DNA of 64,000 nucleotides from Todiramphus chloris collaris (lineage: Eukaryota; Chordata; Aves; Coraciiformes; Alcedinidae), in contig JANVCC010000062.1 in NCBI GenBank assembly GCA_025345505.1, positions 13,464,100-13,528,099 of the forward strand, given 5' to 3'. Within the stretch, counting starts at the first letter, position 1. Each line of letters starts with the position of its first letter. The notes under the pieces are model-generated. The model saw only the letters and a list, made by a program, of their open reading frames with translations, did not search any database and was not told the DNA's origin. The position numbers and the translations under genes are program-made. This document shows, in pieces, positions 48,342 to 62,594 of the stretch.

Positions 48342-50312
48342 TTGACTCATGAGATTTTGTTGTATTCTATCTCCCCTCGTCCAGCTGAAGAGAGGAGTGA
48401 TACAACAGCTTTGGGCGGAACCTGAAGTCCAGCCAGGGCCAACCCACAACTAGACTGTTACAGAGAAAGAATCCCGCCTTTTCCCCAGACTTGTTCCAGC
48501 TCCCTCCTCTTGTGCCTACACTGTCCCTTGTAAAAAAAAAAATAAATAACTTGCTGTTGTTTTCAACAAATTTGCTTGATCTGAACCAGGGAACTGTTGC
48601 AACTGACTGGCTGCAAGTCCTTTGATGTCAGTAAAAGGTGGAAAGAGAAGTCCATGACATGGGTTAGGAAGTGAAGGGACATAACCCTGTTTTATAGAAG
48701 TAAATGAGGGACTGCAGCTAGAAAAAGTGAGGAATCTGACAGCAGTATTTTGTTTCAAAAGCATAAAAAATTTATTTTCTGTAGCGCTGAATGAGTAATC
48801 AGTAGCATAAACTAGAGGTATGGTTTAAATCAGCCATCATGAAAACGAATCAAATCAATGAACAGGAACCTTTCATTTAAATGATTGCTTTTAATCTTAA
48901 CTTACAGTTGTACTTTTTCTTAGAGGCTGATTTTTCACTGATTGATAACCATCAAAATGTGTTGATTATAGTCTTTATGCATAATTCAGAATTTCTTTTT
49001 GCTAACAAAAAGACTATGCTATACCTACATACATCTGAGACATTTCAGATCTAACATAACTTTTTTTTTTTTTAGTTTTTATGTACGTTTTACTATTTTA
49101 GAAGATGAAGGCTGTTTCATTGCTTTTTTTTGCTAGATAATTATTATGCTTTTCCCTGTGATTCAGATCAAACTAGTGAATAAATACAGGAATTAAAAGA
49201 AAATTACAAAAAAAAAACCCTCTTTATAGTTGCTTTTCACTAAATAAGATAACTATAAATGTATTTGAACCTTCTTAAGAAGACTATCAAGTATGTTTTG
49301 CCTTGAAAAAGGTTTCATTTTTAAAAATGGAAGTATACTTGTAGGAAGGGAATTTGTTTTGACCACTTGGTCTTTAAAGTGTATAGAACTAACAGATATC
49401 ATCCTGTCCTTTTCATCTGTTTTTTTATTTATGGATGGAAATAATGAAGTCTAGTAAGAACTTTTGGTTGGGGTTTTTGTTGGTTTTTTTTTTTTTGCCA
49501 TTCCAGCTAAAGCCTTCTGGTGCCGATGCTGCTCTCTCAGCAACAGAAGTAGTGAAAATCTGTAGCAGTTGAGCTGGAGTGGTTTTCCTGATGATGGGCC
49601 TGGTGGACACATATTGTAGCTGGTCTTATTCGCCTGTAGATGGCATTAGCTCCTTGAACATTTTAAGTTTCAATTGTGCTAAGGCGTTCAAGTGTGAGAT
49701 GAGGGAATGCGGCAATAACTTGTGAAATGATGTTTTGTTAGGGGAACGCAGTTAATAATATTAAAAGACAGTTTTGCACGAAAATGTGAAGGATGTAGTC
49801 CACCTCCGGAGCACAGGGCTGAAATATGTCCAATTCTGAGTTTGGTCTGTCCCCAGGCATTGCACTACAACAACTCTGAGGTGTAAATAAAGCAGCAGGG
49901 GGTTGTCGGGTTGTTTTCCCATCTATTCTGCTTCTGCCAGCTGTAAGCAGGCACAGAAGTGCACTGTTTTGTTGGCTTGGTGCCTTAAGAGGCTCTTTGT
50001 ATGCTGAAGTGCTACGTTAGTGGCTCCCTGTGCTGTGGCTAAGTCTAGTTCCACCGATGTGTGAAGTGACAGTGTTGCACTATGGAGTTGTGTGGAGGTT
50101 ATGAAAAGAAGTATAACCAATAGCATGCTGCTTTGCTGAAAATACCATTGTGTTCCTAGGTTTTGTGAACCTCTGCAAGTAATGTTGTTTGAAACAACAG
50201 ATTTTCCACAGCCTGTGTTCCATTTCAGTAGGATACAGGGCTTCTGCATGTTGTTAAGCACAAAATGTATGTGCTTTCTGTGTAAGAGGTAGTATTAATT
50301 CAGATGATGATG
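48342..50312. other. Host sequence between the two inverted LTRs
   Basis: About 2 kb with no recognisable retroviral gene, host exon or RNA, so the LTRs do not bracket a provirus. Confidence 0.6.
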
Positions 50313-51122
50313 TGTCATGGTTTAGGGTCAGGGCAGCCCCTTAAAACTATAACAGACGCTCTCTGTTAACCCCCCTCCCTCCCCAGAGGGGAAGAGAAAG
50401 GGAATAAGGGAGAGAGACTTGGCGATTAGAAAAGGAAACTACAACAGCTTTAATGAAAATGAAATTAATAATTATAAAAATGGAATATATACAAATATAT
50501 ACAAAACCAGTATCGAACCCAACCCTCCTGATGGTAATTCCATCACCGTCACCACTGATGCTGTGGAGCAGGCACCGGGGAGTCCTAGACTGGGCCCCAC
50601 AGCAGATGGGAGCTGTGTTGAGGAGCTGGATTCTGGTACCGGGTTCAGGAACACGCAGACCGGATCGAAGGCAGAACAGAGAGAGTCCTCCTTGGGTGCT
50701 CCGAGGAAGGAACCGAAAGAGGACCCAAGCCAAGCCAAGCAAAAGCTGGCAAAGCAGTCGAGGAGGGGAGAGAAGAGCCCAGAGACCCTTGGGGTCCCTC
50801 AGCTCTAGACCAAATCTGGCGTCTATGGGATGGAATCCCTCGCTGGTCAGTTTAGAGTCACCCGTCCTGTCCGCTCTTCCCTGCAGGTGCAGCCTTTCCC
50901 TTTCTGCACCCCCCAGTGTGGTACACAGGACCCAGCAATGGCCTTGGTCTGCACACCAATCCTTGGTAGTAACTCTAAACATGGGGGGTTATCACTGCTA
51001 GAGGCAGACACTGCCTGTGAGAACAGGCTGCTAACTTCAGAAAGTGCAGTTAATTAAAAGAACCGAGCTGAAAAGTAAAATTACTGAACAGAATTAGTTC
51101 TGTTTTCACTCAAACCAGGACA
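50313..51122 (-). mobile_element. Solo LTR, about 810 bp, minus orientation
   Basis: The same LTR family as 47531-48341 but reversed: it starts TGTCATGGTTTAGGG and ends CCAGGACA on the plus strand. A perfect 5-bp target duplication TGATG (50308-50312 and 51123-51127) shows that it is an independent insertion later reduced to one LTR. Open frames inside are LTR sequence and not genes. Confidence 0.9.
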
Positions 51123-53990
51123 TGATGATGACACCTAGGGGCATTTAAACTGTGTATGCCTCTACTGCAGAATGTTTTCAATGATACAGCAAACTGACTG
51201 ATGCCTTAACTCAAAAGCATTGAGTAAGGCTGCCATAGTCAACAATATGCAGTTCCCCCTTAACTGCAGACCTTTAAAGCCTTGTTTCATCTTAGTCTCA
51301 AAGCACAGAACTTCTTTGCTATGTGCTGCTAGATCCATTTTGTAGATGAGGAAACTGGAACATCACAATTTGACAATATGTATGTGATGATCCAGGAAGT
51401 GTCTGACATATATACCTGGAAATAGAACCTGGGTGGGTTCCTGATCTCTATTCTTGCACTTTAACTGCCAGATTAGTTTCCCATTTGCTGTACATCTTTA
51501 GAGGGTAATAGTGTTGCTGTTTTCCACAAGATAGCCTGAGCTAGTGTCCACATTAGAACAACAGCTATGACAACTGTTTTCTCTTTGATAGAGTACCATA
51601 AAAATGCAGAATGCTTTAAAGTAAGCACATGTGTCGACAAAGAATGCAAAGTACTGCTGCTGATGCCTGTTGTCCTGACTTAAAAGTGTCTTCTTTTGTG
51701 TGCATGACATTTAGACTCCACAGGATGCTACTCCATGGATTTCCACGGGTTTTTAGTCTGTAGCTATATAAGCGAAGTCTGTATTTTGCATTCTAGTTTC
51801 AAAGTGAGCATTTAATAATCTAGACATCAGAGTGTATTTCATGCTGGCTTTTAGCTCAGTATAAAACATAAGAGTTGAGTAGAATTTCATTGCATCTGCA
51901 TCTCAGTTTGACTTAGTAAGGTTGCTAAAGGAATGTCTGTGTCTCATGCCATATTTGTCTTGCTCTTTTTTGTAATTTATTTGCTTTGGAGAACTGAACC
52001 CGATTTAAGCATCTGTTTCTCAGTGAGGTTTTTCTGGGGAAGAGGTGTTTTGACCCAGTATTACAGATGGTTTCACTGAGGAACGTAACAGTTAAGTGAT
52101 TAGCCCAAGGTAATTCAGTGAATGTCTCAGCCTTCCTGAAAATGTTAAACTCTTCTGGCTCCTTGTCTTTTAAACTAGTCTAGCCGCTAAATCATATTGG
52201 CTCCCAAATGAAATGAAACTTTGAGAACTGGAAGTCACTTTTCATACTGTCTAATTGCCCATCTTATGTGGGAAAATGTCTGTAAAAGTCTTGCCTGGGA
52301 ATTCTACCAACATTTTCTTTTAATAATGTTAAACAAGGCTTTTTGCATCAAATAGTTTATTATCTGTTGATGTTAATTCACAGGTAGTTATACATACGTA
52401 AAGCTGAGCACATGTTTTACTGAAACAAAGCAAGAGTGTGGAGCACCTATGAGGTGAGGTTGCATGTTGTCTGCCCAGCAGAAAATAGATGCTGTTTAAG
52501 AGAAGGAAGACGGTTTCTGCTATAGCCAGTATAAAAAGAAAGGAAAAAAAAAATATATCTGAAAACTATGCTTTCTTGTGTAGTGATTTTTAAAAGACAA
52601 GAGTTTCCAATTACTCAAGATTTTTCTTTCCAAATATTCTAAGGGCTTCTTCTCTGTACCCTTTTCCCTTTCCCATTCTTTTTGTTTCAGCCTGGATTGT
52701 ATTATGATGACTATGGCAATTTGAGGCAGTAGGTGAGGAAATTTTTATGAGAATATGTTATTAGACCGATAAAGAGGTAAAAGTCGCTGTACTTTAAGGC
52801 ACAGGTGTGTCCTGAGGAAAGGTTTGTTTGTCCAGAACCGTAACTCTATTTGTTATTGTGTCACCTGGTTTAGCAATAAAAAAAAATCCCAACCCTCTTG
52901 GCTTTTATTTTCCATTTGCCTGTCCAGTTTCCCTGACCATCCCTGTTTCAGTTGCAAAAACAATTTGTGAAAACAAAGGGAGCCAAAATATGGAGAAAGT
53001 TGAATAGAAAAAGAATGCTAAAAGGGTTTTTTTACTTATTCATACAGGGTGTGTTTGCTCTGGGGAGAGGGAGATGGCTTCTAATAGCAAAACATTACTT
53101 AAAAACAAATCAGTAAATCCTACTGCGTAAATAAATTGTGCATATAAATTAGTGTAAGACAAAAATTTTCAACTGAAGAGCAGAATTTTCAACTTGCATC
53201 TTTGTGACTTTTTAAAAATACAATTTTACTTTGCAAATCAACTTTATAAACAGCATATGAGAGTCTTTCAGTTCTGTGGCTTACAATGTACTATTATCTA
53301 GTGACGTAAAAATATTTTACCCACATTAAATCCCAGTTTCGTGTTTCACTTAACATTTTTAAAATACAAATGATTTTATGTAAATACCTCCCTAAATAAA
53401 AATCCTTCCTGATTTGCTAATAAGTTGAAGCTAAAGTTATATACGCCTACCTGAAGAATAATCCGAACCAAATTCTAAAAGTTGAAAATACTTCCAATCT
53501 GGGAGAAATCAGTGTGTAAATCCTCAGAAGTGGATTGACATAGCTGTTGCATAATCAGCTATTCCAGGATAGCAGCTCTTGCTTGGATAGGGTCTTCCAA
53601 AACAAAAAATGCATTCACTCCAAAATAATAAATCTCTTTACAAAGTAGAATTAGCCTTCAGTGGTTGAATTCTTACATGCTGAAATAAAATACTCACCTG
53701 AGAAGAGCTGGTTCAGCCAAATAACCACTTTGTAGTAACTATTTTGGTTAGTTCCTCTGGGATACCTAGGGTAAGATGTTGGCATCCTGAAGGTTTTCAA
53801 ACAAGAAATGAAGTAAGTTTTGACTGAAACAAGTATCTAGCTCATTGTATCACTCCTAACTCATCAAGACATATATCATATGAAATTTTGGAAGATTTGA
53901 GAGACCTTTCTCTGAAACAAAATGTTCTGTTTTAGGTGGAAATGGATTAATTTCTTGTTAAATAACATTAACATTCAGTTCTTCTCAACA
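51123..53990. other. Intergenic, nothing recognised
   Basis: AT-rich sequence with no exon-like block, RNA gene or named repeat that I can support. Confidence 0.5.
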
Positions 53991-54003
53991 TTGTCATACT
54001 TAC

Positions 54004-54398
54004 TCTGGCAACAAACTCAGCCGATGTGTTGGGCTGACAGCATTTGCCTCTGAAGAACTCTGAGTTTAGGACACTGGAATTCTTAACATTTCCAAAGGGG
54101 TTTCCATTGGTTGTTATGGATTCAGAGGTCTTCCTGCTGTGGTAGCAGATCATCGTCTTCATCCAGTTACTAGTCCAATGATCAGGCAGCAGAGTGGTGA
54201 CTGGGTGAGACAGCGTCTTCTCTTGCTAGATTAATCACGTAATTGTCTGGCAAATTACTCAACTTTCCTCCACTGGTACTGGAACTGAGACTGTCTCTAT
54301 TCCTGCTGGAGTACTCTCCTATCTTTAGCTGTATTTTAAGCTTTTCCAGCTTGTGCAGGCTATCTCTGTCTATTATTTTTCTGACATCATACATTTTG
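54004..54398 (-). other. Coding-looking block bounded by splice-like sites
   Basis: On the minus strand a 395-bp block lies between an acceptor (TTACTGACAG before 54398) and a strong donor (GCCAGA|GTAAGT at 54003). Two open stretches in different frames look protein-like: one with KLEKLKIQLKIGEYSSRNRD and LPDNYVINLARED, the other with SITTNGNPFGNVKNSSVLNS. No frame is open throughout. I do not recognise the family. It could be a decayed exon, an exon of a non-coding RNA, or chance. Confidence 0.3.
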
Positions 54399-54429
54399 CT
54401 GTCAGTAATCCAGCAACACACAAATAATT

Positions 54430-57400
54430 TGGTTTTTATGTCTGTAATTTATGCTCCAGAGTTGAGTAAATTGCAGCACTTCAAACCCAATCCAAATTCT
54501 AATTAAGTCACTGGAAACATTCCAGTTGACTTCACTAGGCTTTACATCAGGCCCATAAGCAGTACTTGCCTGCCACTGAGTCAGAACTTACAAAAGACAA
54601 AGCAAGCAGAACATTTTTTACCATTCTTAGCCGGACGTGGGAAGGAGAGATAAGAAACAAAAATCAGAATACAGCTTAAATGATAACTGTATCAGCTGAT
54701 AGTCCCTCAATAGCACTTCATTCGAAGACATAGTTCAACAATGAAAAAGCTACTTTAAGCATCACTGCATTAAAGGATTTGAGAAGAGGTTTCATTTATT
54801 TATTTCTGATTTTTTCTTGTATTTTAATTGGCTATTTAGTGGATTCGTGGTAACATGAATAAAGCTCTTGCATTTTCTAAATGTTATTTTTAGGTCTCAT
54901 TTTTACATGTTGTAGGGAGCAGTGTTGCAGCTAACAAATGTGTGAATTGCTTGATGAAAAAGAAAACTTAAAGAAAAATAAACAGTATTTACTTTCTCTT
55001 CTACAAAATCTAGGTAGCACTGTGACAAAAGGGGACTCTTTCTCCTCCTAGTAATGCTAAGAATTGCATAAACTGTTAAACTTTTCTTGAAGGAACTGAA
55101 CTTGAAATGTTTAAAACAAAAACCCCTCCATACTATGACTTTTCCTCAGAGGTGCAGCAGGCTTTGTAAACAAGCTGTAGCACTTGTACTGTGGGTGCAG
55201 ATGGCTAATTAGTGTTCATCACTATCTTTAATCCTGAGGGAAGGGAGAAAACCTTTTCAATCTCTCTATCAAAAATGGAGATAGTTAAGCTGCAAAGGAA
55301 GCCGTGAGAAACTGACTGCGTAGAAGCTGTATGGACAGTTAATTCAATTACAGCTTTAATGCAAATATGTTTTGTATACTGGTACGTTTGCATATCCCCC
55401 AGCTAAGGCTTAAGTCAACATTTTTAGTACCTCCGTTTAAATTAATTTTGGAAATATATGTAACTCCACCATCTAGAAGACAACCGATTAAAGTACCATT
55501 TATTTACTAAGTGAAAAAGATGGACTGAGTTTTAACGTGACAGAGAAGAATCTGGTGGAATCTGCCACGATCAGAAGATGTGCATTCTCACAATTCTAAA
55601 CAGGTCATATAAGATCAGATTAATGGATTTAATTAGGTATCTCATTTCAGTTTTGTCTGTAATTTTATTAAGGATGTGGTCCCTAGATTTGCAGGTCTTG
55701 GTTGTATGGATGTTTCCTCTCAACAGCGTGTCCTCAAAAATGGAAGAAAAAGGGGAGGGGAGGAGGAGTGCTTTTAAAGTTGGATCAGCTCTCAGATCTG
55801 GTTTATTATTCAGCTCCACAGACAATCCCATTAGAGCAAACAGGGCGTCAGCACAGGCGTGGAAATGATCAGTGATGAGGAAAGGGGGCTGGAAGCACTT
55901 AGCTGGCTTTGTCAGTGTGAGAAGTGTCCTTGGAACCAGAGAGCCTCATTTCCTCAGGACTCATCTACACTACAAAGTTTTCTAAGAAAAGATGTGTTGC
56001 ATTCCCACACAAGTTTGTAAGCTGGCAAAATAGAACTCTGCCTTTGAAAGGAGCCGTCTTCCCATGCCGCGCCAGCCCTCAGCCACCAACCACACTGCTA
56101 ATGACATAACAGCACTGGCACCTAGAAGCTTCTGTCCCTACTCATAACAAACTTTTTTTAACCAGTAAAATCTCATATAGGGATAGACCTGTGCCCCGGC
56201 AAAGGCACCTGGGTGGGCAGCTCTGGTGACACTGCAAAGTCAGTAGATGCCAGCCAGTACAAGTGCAACAAGGTCTTCTGCTGCAGAAGAATACTTTTGC
56301 TTCCCTTACTTGGGAAGTGATGGAGCTTGTACTTGCATACCTCACGGAAGTCTTTGAGAGGTGCTAGTGAAGCATCCTGATACAGGGCTCTGTATGAAAA
56401 CTTTGGTGCTATGGATAATACCTACTATGAAAACTACCCTCAATCAGTTTCTTGAAGACTGGTAATTTACAGGCTTTGTCTTGAAATCTGATGATTAAAG
56501 TAGCACTATTACTATGAAGGAGGATTAGATTCAACATTTATAAACGATGTGGTTTTGTCCATGTCACAGAAAGTAGTTTTTGTTTTAAAATTGTTAGTGA
56601 GAGTTTTACGGTTGTAAGATCTTGTAAGGCTTGATATTTTTCTTATAGGTCCACTTGTAATCAGGACGTTCTTTTAAAATACCACTGCTTCAAAGAAAAA
56701 AATTTATTTCTAGGTCTTTTGAGGGGGTAGAAAAAATTGCAGGTATGAACCCCAAAAAATTTGAACAACAGAAAAGAAACATGAAAGTTAACCAAAAAAA
56801 TCATGGAATCACTGATGAAAGGGGGAAAGCAATAATGTGTTAGTAAATTAGATCTCAGTTGTTTAATTAGAGCAGGAGGGAAAGAGGGAAAAAGAATTTT
56901 ATCAGGCTCAGTAATAGTAACATCATTTCATACTCCCTGTTGTAAGGAAATGAGGATTTTGATATTTCCAGACTTCCAACTTCTCCATTACATTTTTGTT
57001 CTGTTTCTCTATGGAAGTGATCATTCAGACTACTGCTGACAGTCCACTTAATAATCTTTAAACCTGTTGGTCAGCCAAGCTTGATGGAGAAGTAGGGGTG
57101 GCAAAGGCATTAGGATACCCAAATACACTGCCTCCAGGGTGGGAGAAAGATGTTCCAAGCCATCATCATTTGCCTGCAAGAAGCTGTAGTCAGTTGCCTG
57201 ATTGGTGTGGGTACCAGTGAGGCAATCTGCTCGCAGTAACTCTACACAAGCCACAGCACATGTTGCCACTTGCTAATGCAGAATAGACAGAACACCCAGA
57301 AGAGGTCTGGGAAATAGGGAGAGGGGAAGGAAGGAGCTCCCAAAAAAAAAAGGAAGGGAGGGACAAATAATGTTAACTAAGGTAGGATGTCAGCTAGTAA

Positions 57401-60400
57401 ACTAGACTGCACTGCTTACTGAATTGGCTTGGCCCCGGCAAACCATTTTCTGAGACCACCGGTCTGCAAGTGTACCCACATTCATGAAATGTAGACTCTC
57501 AGAGCATCACCGTGCTTCAGATCAGAAAAATCTTACTTTTAAAGACAACTCATTAATCATGGTGTTCACACATGGTTCTACAGAAATACCCAAATTTAAA
57601 AAAAACAAACAAGAGGAAACACTTTCTGTCCTATTCATATCATGGGAATTATAGGAATGAGAAGAAAAGGAAACTTTTTATCTATAAGCAGGTTTCTATT
57701 TAATTGTATTCAAGAGACTGGTCTATTAATGCTGTAGCAATTACACTGCATGGAGACTGATGCTGCCCTGCGTGGTAACCACTGAGGCAGGAAAAACATA
57801 TCGTACAAAAGTAGAAACACAAGTAGGAAAGCAGCTTGGTGCACACAACAGCAGGAAATCCCTGAGAATGCAACAAGTGCATGAGGTACAGACCGTAGCA
57901 ATGAAGCCAAAAGCAGGAGAAATATTTTTTTATTATTTCCTTACACAAAATACTTGGATCAGTTGCACTCTCCTGTGATTAAGCCAACATGCTTCCTTTC
58001 TATGAATACCAAGAGTGGCAAGTTGTTATTCAAAGAGGTATAGGCCAGAGAAAGCAGCAGGACTGAATGAAAGGTCTGTTCCTGTTCCCCACCACAATAT
58101 TCAATCAAAAACACTAAATGGAGTGAATGCGTTTATTTCATAAAACTTTATTAATTGTCTGAAGAAGGTCTGCAACACAAATAGGACTACTTTTTACATT
58201 TTGAAACAGGCATATTTTCCTAAATCAATTCGGTTCTAAAAATTCTATGTAAGATTTGCACATAAACATTCCAAATCCTCACAGCATCCTTATTTAGTGG
58301 GAACTTGAAAAAACGAGGTCATGATATACAGATGCGTATGTCTGTATTAATATAGTCTAGGCTCAGGCTTTTTTAAACTGTTGGTGATAATTCTCATTTT
58401 GATAACAAAGACTGCGAAGACTGCGGAACAGCAGTCTGATTTGGAAAAATATTTATAAATTCAATATTGTGAACGCTATAGTCTCAAAATCAGGAAGAAT
58501 GTTGGTTTATATTATTCCTTCCTTTATGCAATACTATCAGTAAACACACTGTTTATCATGATAAATTCCATCCTAATCATAATGAAGTGGTTTTCTCCTC
58601 ATTCTTGAATATAAGGATATAAACCATTATTACCAAAAACACAGAAAAAGTCAAGAAATGTTTTTATATTTCTTCCTTGACTCTGTCCTCATCAAAACAT
58701 GGTGTTGCTGTAATCTGAACATAGAATTTCCTGTGTTTGTAACTCCTGACAATTCTCTTTTGAGTTTAGTATCAAGCCCTCTTTTACACTAATCAGACCG
58801 ATCGTTTGGTGTTTCCAACCAAAAGCCTTCATTCTGATCATATAGATTCAAGATACCTTTTCTTCAAAACCTTACCTAAAAATTGAACAGCTAGTGTCAA
58901 TAGATTTGGGATGTAATAGTGTGGAATACCTGGTTTATATGAGGAAAACAGACAGAGGTATGGAACAAATAACACTGCAGCGTTAGCCCTTCATTGTTAT
59001 CAAATGAAACCTTAAAAGTACATATACTTTCAAATACCACTTTTATCTAGACTCTGCAAAATTTGAAAATAATGTAACTTAAAACTGAGAAATGTTTTCC
59101 CTGTCAGCTGTAGTGAGAATAATGTACAGGAAAAGGTGATGTAATGATCATATCACTTACATTATTCTCTCCCTAATGAATAATCTTCCACACTAAGGAT
59201 GAGCTCACTTACTATTATTGGAGTCACATCTGTAGGCCACAGTACAGTGATGAATGTACTCGAGTTTTGATGCTGTACAATCTGCCTGTAGCTAACACTT
59301 TTCATTAGAATTGCAAAACCATTCTATGTACTACATATGGAGCAAATTTTCCTCATGAAGAATCCAACAGGAAAAAAAAAAAAAGAAACACAGCTTTTAT
59401 TTGCAGCAGTTGTGCTTGGGATTCACAACCTTCCTAAGAAGAGCTATGTCTTTCTCTGAAAACCAGCCCCAGACTATTAGTAGTGTGGAACATCTAAAAC
59501 ATGTGATGAATGTTTTCTGTTCTCATTTCAGCCAGAGCTCACATGATTTATACAGTAGTCTAAGTTTAATTTCAAACTAAGGATAGAAAATCCTCTCTTC
59601 CTATTTGTAGCTTCAATGCAGACAGTGTGCTCAATTGTGAGACTGTGTAACTTATGTAATGTGCTTTCTGTAAATGATGAATCATATTCTTATTTAAACC
59701 TGGTAAAATGAGTAAGGCTGGGAGACAATTTGGAATTCAAGAAATAACATAATTAGAGCCACTGACTAACGTAATTCGGTATTATAAATGTCTTGAATAC
59801 ACAAGCTTTTATTAATATTAATGAAGCAAGAACGGACAGAGAAGAATATAGTGTGTGTAGAAAGTCTAAAAGAAAGAATCTCTCCCTTACAATAGGCACA
59901 TTCCCTAATGCCATTCCCTTTCCATGAATCTAATCCAATAACTGTATTGGGCTGTTGAGAATACTGTAAACATTTTAGGCTCTGATTCAGGAAGAGTTAA
60001 GCACATGCTTAAGATGTGTTTCTATGTGTTTTGCTGAGTGCAGTACTAGGAGCTGAACACAACAGACCAGATTCCCTTTTTGTGGTGGTCATGTGTATTT
60101 GTGGCTACCGTGATTCTATAGCTGACTGTTTAAGTAGGAATTAAGTTTTCTCACTTCAGTGATTTGTTTCCATATTTATAAAACTGCTTTGAGCAAACAA
60201 GGTTCATAAACATTTTTGAACTAAAAGGATACCAAGGATTGCAAAGGAAACTCAACAATCATTCCTCTTCCAAATATGGTCCTAATGCTGTCATCTTCCC
60301 CCTTATAGCTAAACAACCTGTCATCACAAATCCCAAACTAGCTGCATATATATACACCCATGTACGCAGACATACCCTTGTACATGCAGTAGTTACAGTT

Positions 60401-62590
60401 TCAGATGCAAGAACTTTTTATATTTTACAGATCATTAGGAAGAAAATTATTTCCCTCTCACTCATTAGTTTTCATGCATGTTAAGGGAAGCCCCATTATT
60501 TCTATTCTCTTACACTTTTCCTACCTTTTTTTCCTTCTGTTCCTGCTTCTCATGGCCACCACATGTGTTAAACTTGGGTGGGACAGTTGGGAACTCTGCT
60601 GCCCAGGCCTTATACATCTCAGCCATCCGCTCCATCTCTGCTTCATCTCAGCTGTGCTTTACATTTCTTTAGCTAGCCAGTAAGTTAACCTTCAGGCATT
60701 TCCTGGATGCCTGCAGAACTTTTACTCTTGAATGTATTTATTTTCTGATTAGTAGATGTTTCTTTGTCACTTTCTCCTATGAAGCTACATTTTTGCTGTG
60801 TTCAGAAGGCTGTGATTATTTAATGGATGAATAAAAACAAGCAAAAGCAAACAGATTAGAATGTGAATGATGCAAAATATACTCGAATACATTAGGTAAA
60901 ATCCTGCCTACCACAGTAAGGCTGTTTAGTTGTGGGATAATTGACCAGTTTACCTCCCTAGGTAGTATGAACCTGATGAGGCTCCCCTACATGGACACTC
61001 GGATGTCCCCTTTCTTACAATAACAGAGCCAGCTCCCACTCCCTCTTTGACTGCTTCATAGCATTCTGGCTCTCAGTGTCCCCTAGCAGAATCAGTCAAT
61101 GCTGCCTGCATGTGTGAAGATGAAGTGGGTGAGTTGCTGGGCTGATCTGTGGTTCAGATATGCTGCTCTGTAGAAAGCTCTTTTCAGGTGACTGTAGCTG
61201 TAAGCTGGAGCAACCTGTCAAATTTGTGCTGAGCTCTGCACCACACTCAGGCCTTGCCCAGCTGGGCTGCACTAACAACAAAGTCCCCGGTTTAGATGCA
61301 GCCTAAGCTCCAAGGAGGTGCCATACTTCCTTGAAGACTGCATGTCATCTATCTCTATGGTGATCTGTAGAAATTAATATTACCAACAACTGGGATTACT
61401 GGAAGCTTGTCAGGTGTAGAGACTTTTGATTGATTATTAAAATCTGAACCGGACTTATTGCAGTGCAGTGATATTTTGTCCTCCTCTCTTACAGTAACTG
61501 CACATCTTTCTTCTATCACTGTAAGAAAATATTTTAAACTCTAATTTTTGGGATATAGATTTTTTTTTCTAGATTTACCGAATGGGGCCTGCAGTGCTTG
61601 CCTTGACACATTTCATCAGCATTTTTTATGTTCTATCAGCTTGCTTTCTACTAGCTGTGTACCACACCCTTTCCTTTCAGAGACATCAAGATTGTTCCCC
61701 TGCCTCACTTCAAGACCCAAATGACTCTACAAAATTAATGCATGATGTCACCTATGGGTAGAAAGAAGCCATTATGTCCCTCATCACTATATTAATAATT
61801 GAATTATTCAGCTCACTCTCAACCTTCATACAAATATATCACATTTTATAAAATTCCTGTCAGTTGATATTTTTAGTGGATGAGAGTCAGCCAGCAAAAT
61901 AAACATTTCCATTCCATAGTATGAGATAGAAAGTAGGAAAATATGTTTGATTCCTCATATTCATTTCAGTTGTCCAAGTATTTTTTCTCAGAGTTTGTGT
62001 CTAGTCTTTGCCTGTGCATCCCTATTTCTGTAAATCCTAGAACAGATCACTTTGGTTCCATGCTGTGCAATACCGAGTGAAAGCATCAGCCCCTAAACTG
62101 ACAAACCAGTAACTTTCCTCTCTCTCAGACTGCAAAATATGCAGAAGTATATATTTATCTATGTGTATTTTTTAACTACAACATATTTCTTCAGGGAACC
62201 TGAAATATCTATAATCACAGCAGTGGGCACAGGGCACAGTAAAACAAGAGCACAGATGATTACAGTTTGCACAAAGTGAATGGAAGCTTGTTTCCCCATA
62301 GTGCAGCAGGTAAAGAAAACACATAAAATCTCTTTGTCGAAAAGAGGAAACATTTTTACATAATTGCACCGCTTTTACTTTTACAAAAAACGCTTGTTTA
62401 GTCCATGTTCTTATTTCACTTTGCTTAAAAAAAATCAGGCACAAGAATAGTGAATTGAATGGAAAATAGAAATAAAACTCTTTTCTGCGAAGAAAACAGT
62501 GAAGGAGTAGGAGTCTTTCCGAGACACTGATCAGGCTGCCACCTTAGTCTTCACTCCTGCTTCAGCATTTACTACCATGCCTCATTTCGT
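54430..62590. other. Long gene-poor stretch
   Basis: AT-rich with no coding exon or RNA gene that I can support. Two minus-strand AATAAA signals lie at 58132-58137 and 58148-58153, possibly the end of an unannotated minus-strand transcript. A TAATTA-like, AT-rich segment at about 59640-59830 could be a conserved non-coding element, unproven. Confidence 0.5.
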
Positions 62591-62594
62591 ATCT

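Noticed and set aside
50347-50982. Open frame of 211 codons on the minus strand and overlapping plus-strand frames
   Set aside because: Inside the solo LTR at 50313-51122; chance openness in LTR sequence.
47531-51122. One provirus bounded by the two LTRs
   Set aside because: The LTRs are in opposite orientation, have different target duplications and enclose no retroviral sequence.
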